From: JAHQVI01 sp963749875
GTDB lineage: Bacteria > Pseudomonadota > Alphaproteobacteria > Rhizobiales > Rhodomicrobiaceae
DNA: 64,000 bases
Assembly: GCA_963749875.1 (NCBI GenBank)
Contig: CAVVOX010000002.1
Span: 1,302,001 to 1,366,000 of the forward strand
Direction of reading: 5' to 3'
Positions within the stretch are counted from its first letter, which is position 1. The number at the start of each line of letters is the position of its first letter. The position numbers were made by a program, and so were the translations under genes. Below the pieces are notes generated by a model that was given only the letters and a program-made list of their open reading frames with translations, had not been told where the DNA came from and searched no databases. Positions 61,384 to 64,000 of this stretch are shown piece by piece.

Positions 61384-64000
61384 ATGGTCGATCTCGAAAA
61401 ATGGTTAGATGAGAATGGGCTGTCACAGCTCTTTCAGCCATTGCATGAGCATGAGATCGACTTTGAGCTGCTTCTCGATCTTGCCGAAAGCGACCTGAAA
61501 GAGCTGGGACTTACGCTCGGTGCGCGAAAGCGGCTGCTGAAGGCGGTCGACAATTTCAAAGCGCGCTCGGACCCGGGACACAGAGCTGCTGGGCGGCATG
61601 AGGCCTTGCGCAGCTCACGCATCGCTCCGGCCGCGGAAGGCGATCGCTCCGAGCGCCGTCACCTCACCGTCGTGTTTGTCGACCTTGTCGGTTCGACCGC
61701 ACTCTCGGCCCGCCTCGACCCTGAAGATCTGCAGCCCCTGGTCGCGACCTATCACGAGACCGCCGGCCGGGTGATCGCCCATCATGGCGGGCACGTCGCC
61801 AGGATTTTCGGCGACGGCATCCTCTGTTTTTTCGGTTGGCCGCAAGCGCAGGAAGACGATGCGGAACGCGCGGTGCGCGCCGGGCTGGAGGTCGCCGAGG
61901 CGATCCGCACCATCAAGCTTGCCACCGGAGAGCCGTTGCAGGTCCGCGTCGGCATTTCCTCCGGTCTTGTCGTCATAAGCGATCTTCTCGGCGAGGAAGC
62001 GACCGAAGGGGTTTTCGGAGAAACGCCGAATCTGGCCGCGCGGCTCCAGGAGCTGGCAGAACCAGGGCAGGTGGTCATTTCGGAGGCGACACGCCGGCTC
62101 GTCGGCAGAATATTCGGTGTCGAGGAGCTCGGCACATTCGCCCTGAAAGGGATCGAGGGCAAAACCAGGACTTTCCTGGCGACCTGCGTTCGCGAGCTTG
62201 AAAGCCGGTTCGAAGCCAAGCTGTCATGGGCGCTGCCGGAGATGGTCGGACGCGATGCGGAGCTGACGATTCTCACCGAACGCTGGCGGCGGGCAAAGAC
62301 CGGAGAGGGCCAATGCATCGTGATCAGCGGCGAGGCCGGGATCGGCAAATCGCGCCTTGTCGAGGCCCTGATCCGGCATATCGAAGATGATGAGCCGATC
62401 AAGGTGCGCTACCAATGCTCGCCGCATCATTCCACTTCCCCGCTTTATCCGGCAATCCGTCAGCTCTTTCGCGCCAGCGGCATCGCGCATGACGACACCG
62501 CCCAGCGCAAGTTTGCCAAACTCGCCGAAATCCTTCGATGCGGAGAGCTGGATCTCTTCGCCGAGCTCCTCGGCCTTGCCGCGGCGGAGCGAAAGGGCAC
62601 GGCGTCGCGGGACGCCAGACAACTCCGCCTGCGCACATTGAAGGCTTTCGCCGACGAAATGGTGGCGCTTTCCAGAACCCGCCCGCTGCTGTTCATCGTC
62701 GACGACATCCACTGGATCGATGCGACGACACTTGAGCTGGTGAACATCGCTCTCAGCCGGATCAGCCAGGAGCGCGTGCTCGTTGTGATCACGGCGCGAC
62801 CGCAATTCGAGCTGGATTTCTCGGGCAATCCCGTTGTCGGCTGGTTCTCCCTGGGCAGGCTTTCCAGCCGGGATGTTCAGGCCATCGTCAATCAGCGCAT
62901 CGGCGGCAAACCGATTTCGGCCGCAATGCTGAAGGCCATCGAGACGCGGAGCGACGGCATCCCGCTCTTTGTCGAGGAAATCACGAATGCGCTGATTCAA
63001 TCGGGAGAGATTTCCGACAGCTTGCAAAAACCCTTCGATGTTTCGCGGATCCCCGACACGCTCCAGGAGTCGCTCATGGCGCGTGTCGACCGGCTGAACG
63101 TCGCCAAGGAGATCGCCCAGACCGCCGCTTGCATCGGCCGCGAATTCAGCGGCGAACTGCTCCGTAAGCTGATCGACGTCGATGAGGAGGGCTTCGCCTG
63201 GGCGATCGATCAACTCATCGGCGCTCAGATCGTGTTCCGGCATTTGCGCACCGAGGGCGAGACCTATGTCTTCAAGCACGCGCTGGTCAGGGACGCAGCC
63301 TATTCAAGCCTGCTGCGAAAGCACCGCCGCAAGATCCACGCCCAGATTTTCGCCGTTCTGGAGGAGGATGGCGAGACGGAGCACGAGATCTTAGCAAAAC
63401 ATGCGGCCGAAGCCGGTGATCTGGAAAAATCGATCGAGCTCTGGCGGTCGGCCGCTCAGACCGCAACCGGTCGCTGCGCCTATCATGAAGCCGCCGACCA
63501 TCTCGAAGCCGCCATTGCCTTGGCCGCCGAATTGCCCCGCAACGCCGAGCTGCAGGAACAGGCGCTTCAGATGCTGGGGTGGCTCGCCTTCACCTGGGTC
63601 GCGGCCGAAGGCTATATGTCGGACCGGGCCCGCGATGCGGCGCAGCGCGGCGTGGCGCTGGCCGGCCGGCTGACCGAAAGCCGTCACCGTTTCGTTCCGC
63701 GCTATGCCGAGTGGGCGCTTTCGCTGGCGACGGGCCCGCATAACGAGGCGCTGGCGCGGATTGAAGCCATTGTGAGCGAAACGGACAGTCTGGGCAGCTC
63801 CCCCCATTGCTTCTACGCGAACGCGTTTGCGGCTTATTCCTATCTCGCCGTCGGCCGTCTGGCGGACGCGGACGCGAAGCTGGCGATTGCCCGCAAGGCG
63901 TATGAGCCGGAACGCCACAACCGCCAGTCCGACCGCTTCGGTCACATTCCCGGTCCGGATATGTTTTACCGCCTCGCGCTGCTTCGCCTGCTGCAGGGAC
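61384..64000 (+). CDS. SAM-domain class III nucleotide cyclase with ATPase and TPR modules (runs off window)
   Basis: The frame is open from ATG 61384 to the right edge (872 codons, no stop). Residues 1-60 form a SAM domain (LEKWLDENGLSQLFQPLHEH, LTLGARKRLLKAV). Residues 95-265 are a class III cyclase: LTVVFVDLVGSTALSARLDP and RIFGDGILCFFGWPQAQEDD give the two metal-binding Asp residues. An AAA/STAND-type ATPase follows with VISGEAGIGKSRLVEALIRH and RPLLFIVDDIHWIDATTLEL, then a helical TPR-like region from about residue 660. This is a known large-cyclase architecture of Hyphomicrobiales; a product of cAMP is likely but not proven. Confidence 0.88.
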   Translation, partial: MVDLEKWLDENGLSQLFQPLHEHEIDFELLLDLAESDLKELGLTLGARKRLLKAVDNFKARSDPGHRAAGRHEALRSSRIAPAAEGDRSERRHLTVVFVDLVGSTALSARLDPEDLQPLVATYHETAGRVIAHHGGHVARIFGDGILCFFGWPQAQEDDAERAVRAGLEVAEAIRTIKLATGEPLQVRVGISSGLVVISDLLGEEATEGVFGETPNLAARLQELAEPGQVVISEATRRLVGRIFGVEELGTFALKGIEGKTRTFLATCVRELESRFEAKLSWALPEMVGRDAELTILTERWRRAKTGEGQCIVISGEAGIGKSRLVEALIRHIEDDEPIKVRYQCSPHHSTSPLYPAIRQLFRASGIAHDDTAQRKFAKLAEILRCGELDLFAELLGLAAAERKGTASRDARQLRLRTLKAFADEMVALSRTRPLLFIVDDIHWIDATTLELVNIALSRISQERVLVVITARPQFELDFSGNPVVGWFSLGRLSSRDVQAIVNQRIGGKPISAAMLKAIETRSDGIPLFVEEITNALIQSGEISDSLQKPFDVSRIPDTLQESLMARVDRLNVAKEIAQTAACIGREFSGELLRKLIDVDEEGFAWAIDQLIGAQIVFRHLRTEGETYVFKHALVRDAAYSSLLRKHRRKIHAQIFAVLEEDGETEHEILAKHAAEAGDLEKSIELWRSAAQTATGRCAYHEAADHLEAAIALAAELPRNAELQEQALQMLGWLAFTWVAAEGYMSDRARDAAQRGVALAGRLTESRHRFVPRYAEWALSLATGPHNEALARIEAIVSETDSLGSSPHCFYANAFAAYSYLAVGRLADADAKLAIARKAYEPERHNRQSDRFGHIPGPDMFYRLALLRLLQG

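Overview
The window is high-GC chromosomal DNA from an alphaproteobacterium, most likely of the order Hyphomicrobiales (Rhizobiales). The evidence is the style of the sugar-acid operons, the FixJ-type regulator, the Tad pilus genes, the class III cyclase with ATPase and TPR domains, and several intergenic palindromes of the kind dispersed in that order. The genus cannot be fixed from sequence alone.

Region 1 (1-32,700) is carbohydrate and sugar-acid metabolism plus transport. After a ketopantoate reductase and an orphan AT-rich TAXI receptor comes an operon at 3,512-8,920 (two TIM-barrel isomerases, an enolase-superfamily enzyme, a Gfo/Idh/MocA oxidoreductase and a DUF993 protein). It is followed by a TetR regulator that apparently starts with ATT and by a tripartite tricarboxylate (Tct) transporter with a cupin protein. 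A 12-bp near-identical operator precedes both operons. A ROK repressor then faces the scar of a pentose operon: a xylF start joined to a xylG end, then a broken ilvD-type dehydratase. The intact genes downstream are dgoK, dgoA, a mutarotase, a DHDPS-family gene and an SMP-30 lactonase. A GntR regulator and a sugar ABC transporter with a two-domain fused permease and a frameshifted binding protein follow. Next lies a phosphoenolpyruvate synthase gene (minus strand, 28,180-32,685) cut by an IS630 copy and by a serine-recombinase element, with its 3' end lost to an IS256 remnant. Both internal insertions can be undone on paper to restore the reading frame.

Region 2 (33,160-37,500) starts with a 3' fragment resembling initiator tRNA, followed on the tRNA strand by a terminator hairpin; this looks like the att scar of a genomic island. 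To its right are relics (nhaA, fic, IS1595, IS3) and an intact BON-MscS channel gene.

Region 3 (37,577-50,502, all minus strand) is a 13-kb gas vesicle cluster. In transcription order it has a LuxR/FixJ-type regulator with Glu at the phospho-acceptor site, gvpA, a GvpC-position repeat protein with a histone-like tail, gvpN, a small coiled-coil protein, an Hsp20/GvpH, an unrecognised protein with an HEHAH zincin-type motif, gvpF, gvpG, gvpO, a GvpA/J paralogue, a Cdc48-like AAA+ ATPase carrying a frameshift, a GvpF/L fused to a DnaJ-like J domain, another GvpF/L, another GvpA/J, a fourth GvpF/L and gvpK. The J-domain, Cdc48 and Hsp20 proteins together suggest a dedicated chaperone system for vesicle assembly. 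This is the most novel part of the window.

Region 4 (50,700-64,000) holds small membrane and secreted proteins, IS66 and IS1380 remnants, a phage-like relic, a second intact IS630, a partial Tad/Flp pilus locus (tadD, a small exported protein, a CpaC secretin, two TadE-like and one TadG-like protein with many NNA repeats), and the 5' part of a SAM-cyclase-ATPase-TPR protein that runs off the right edge.
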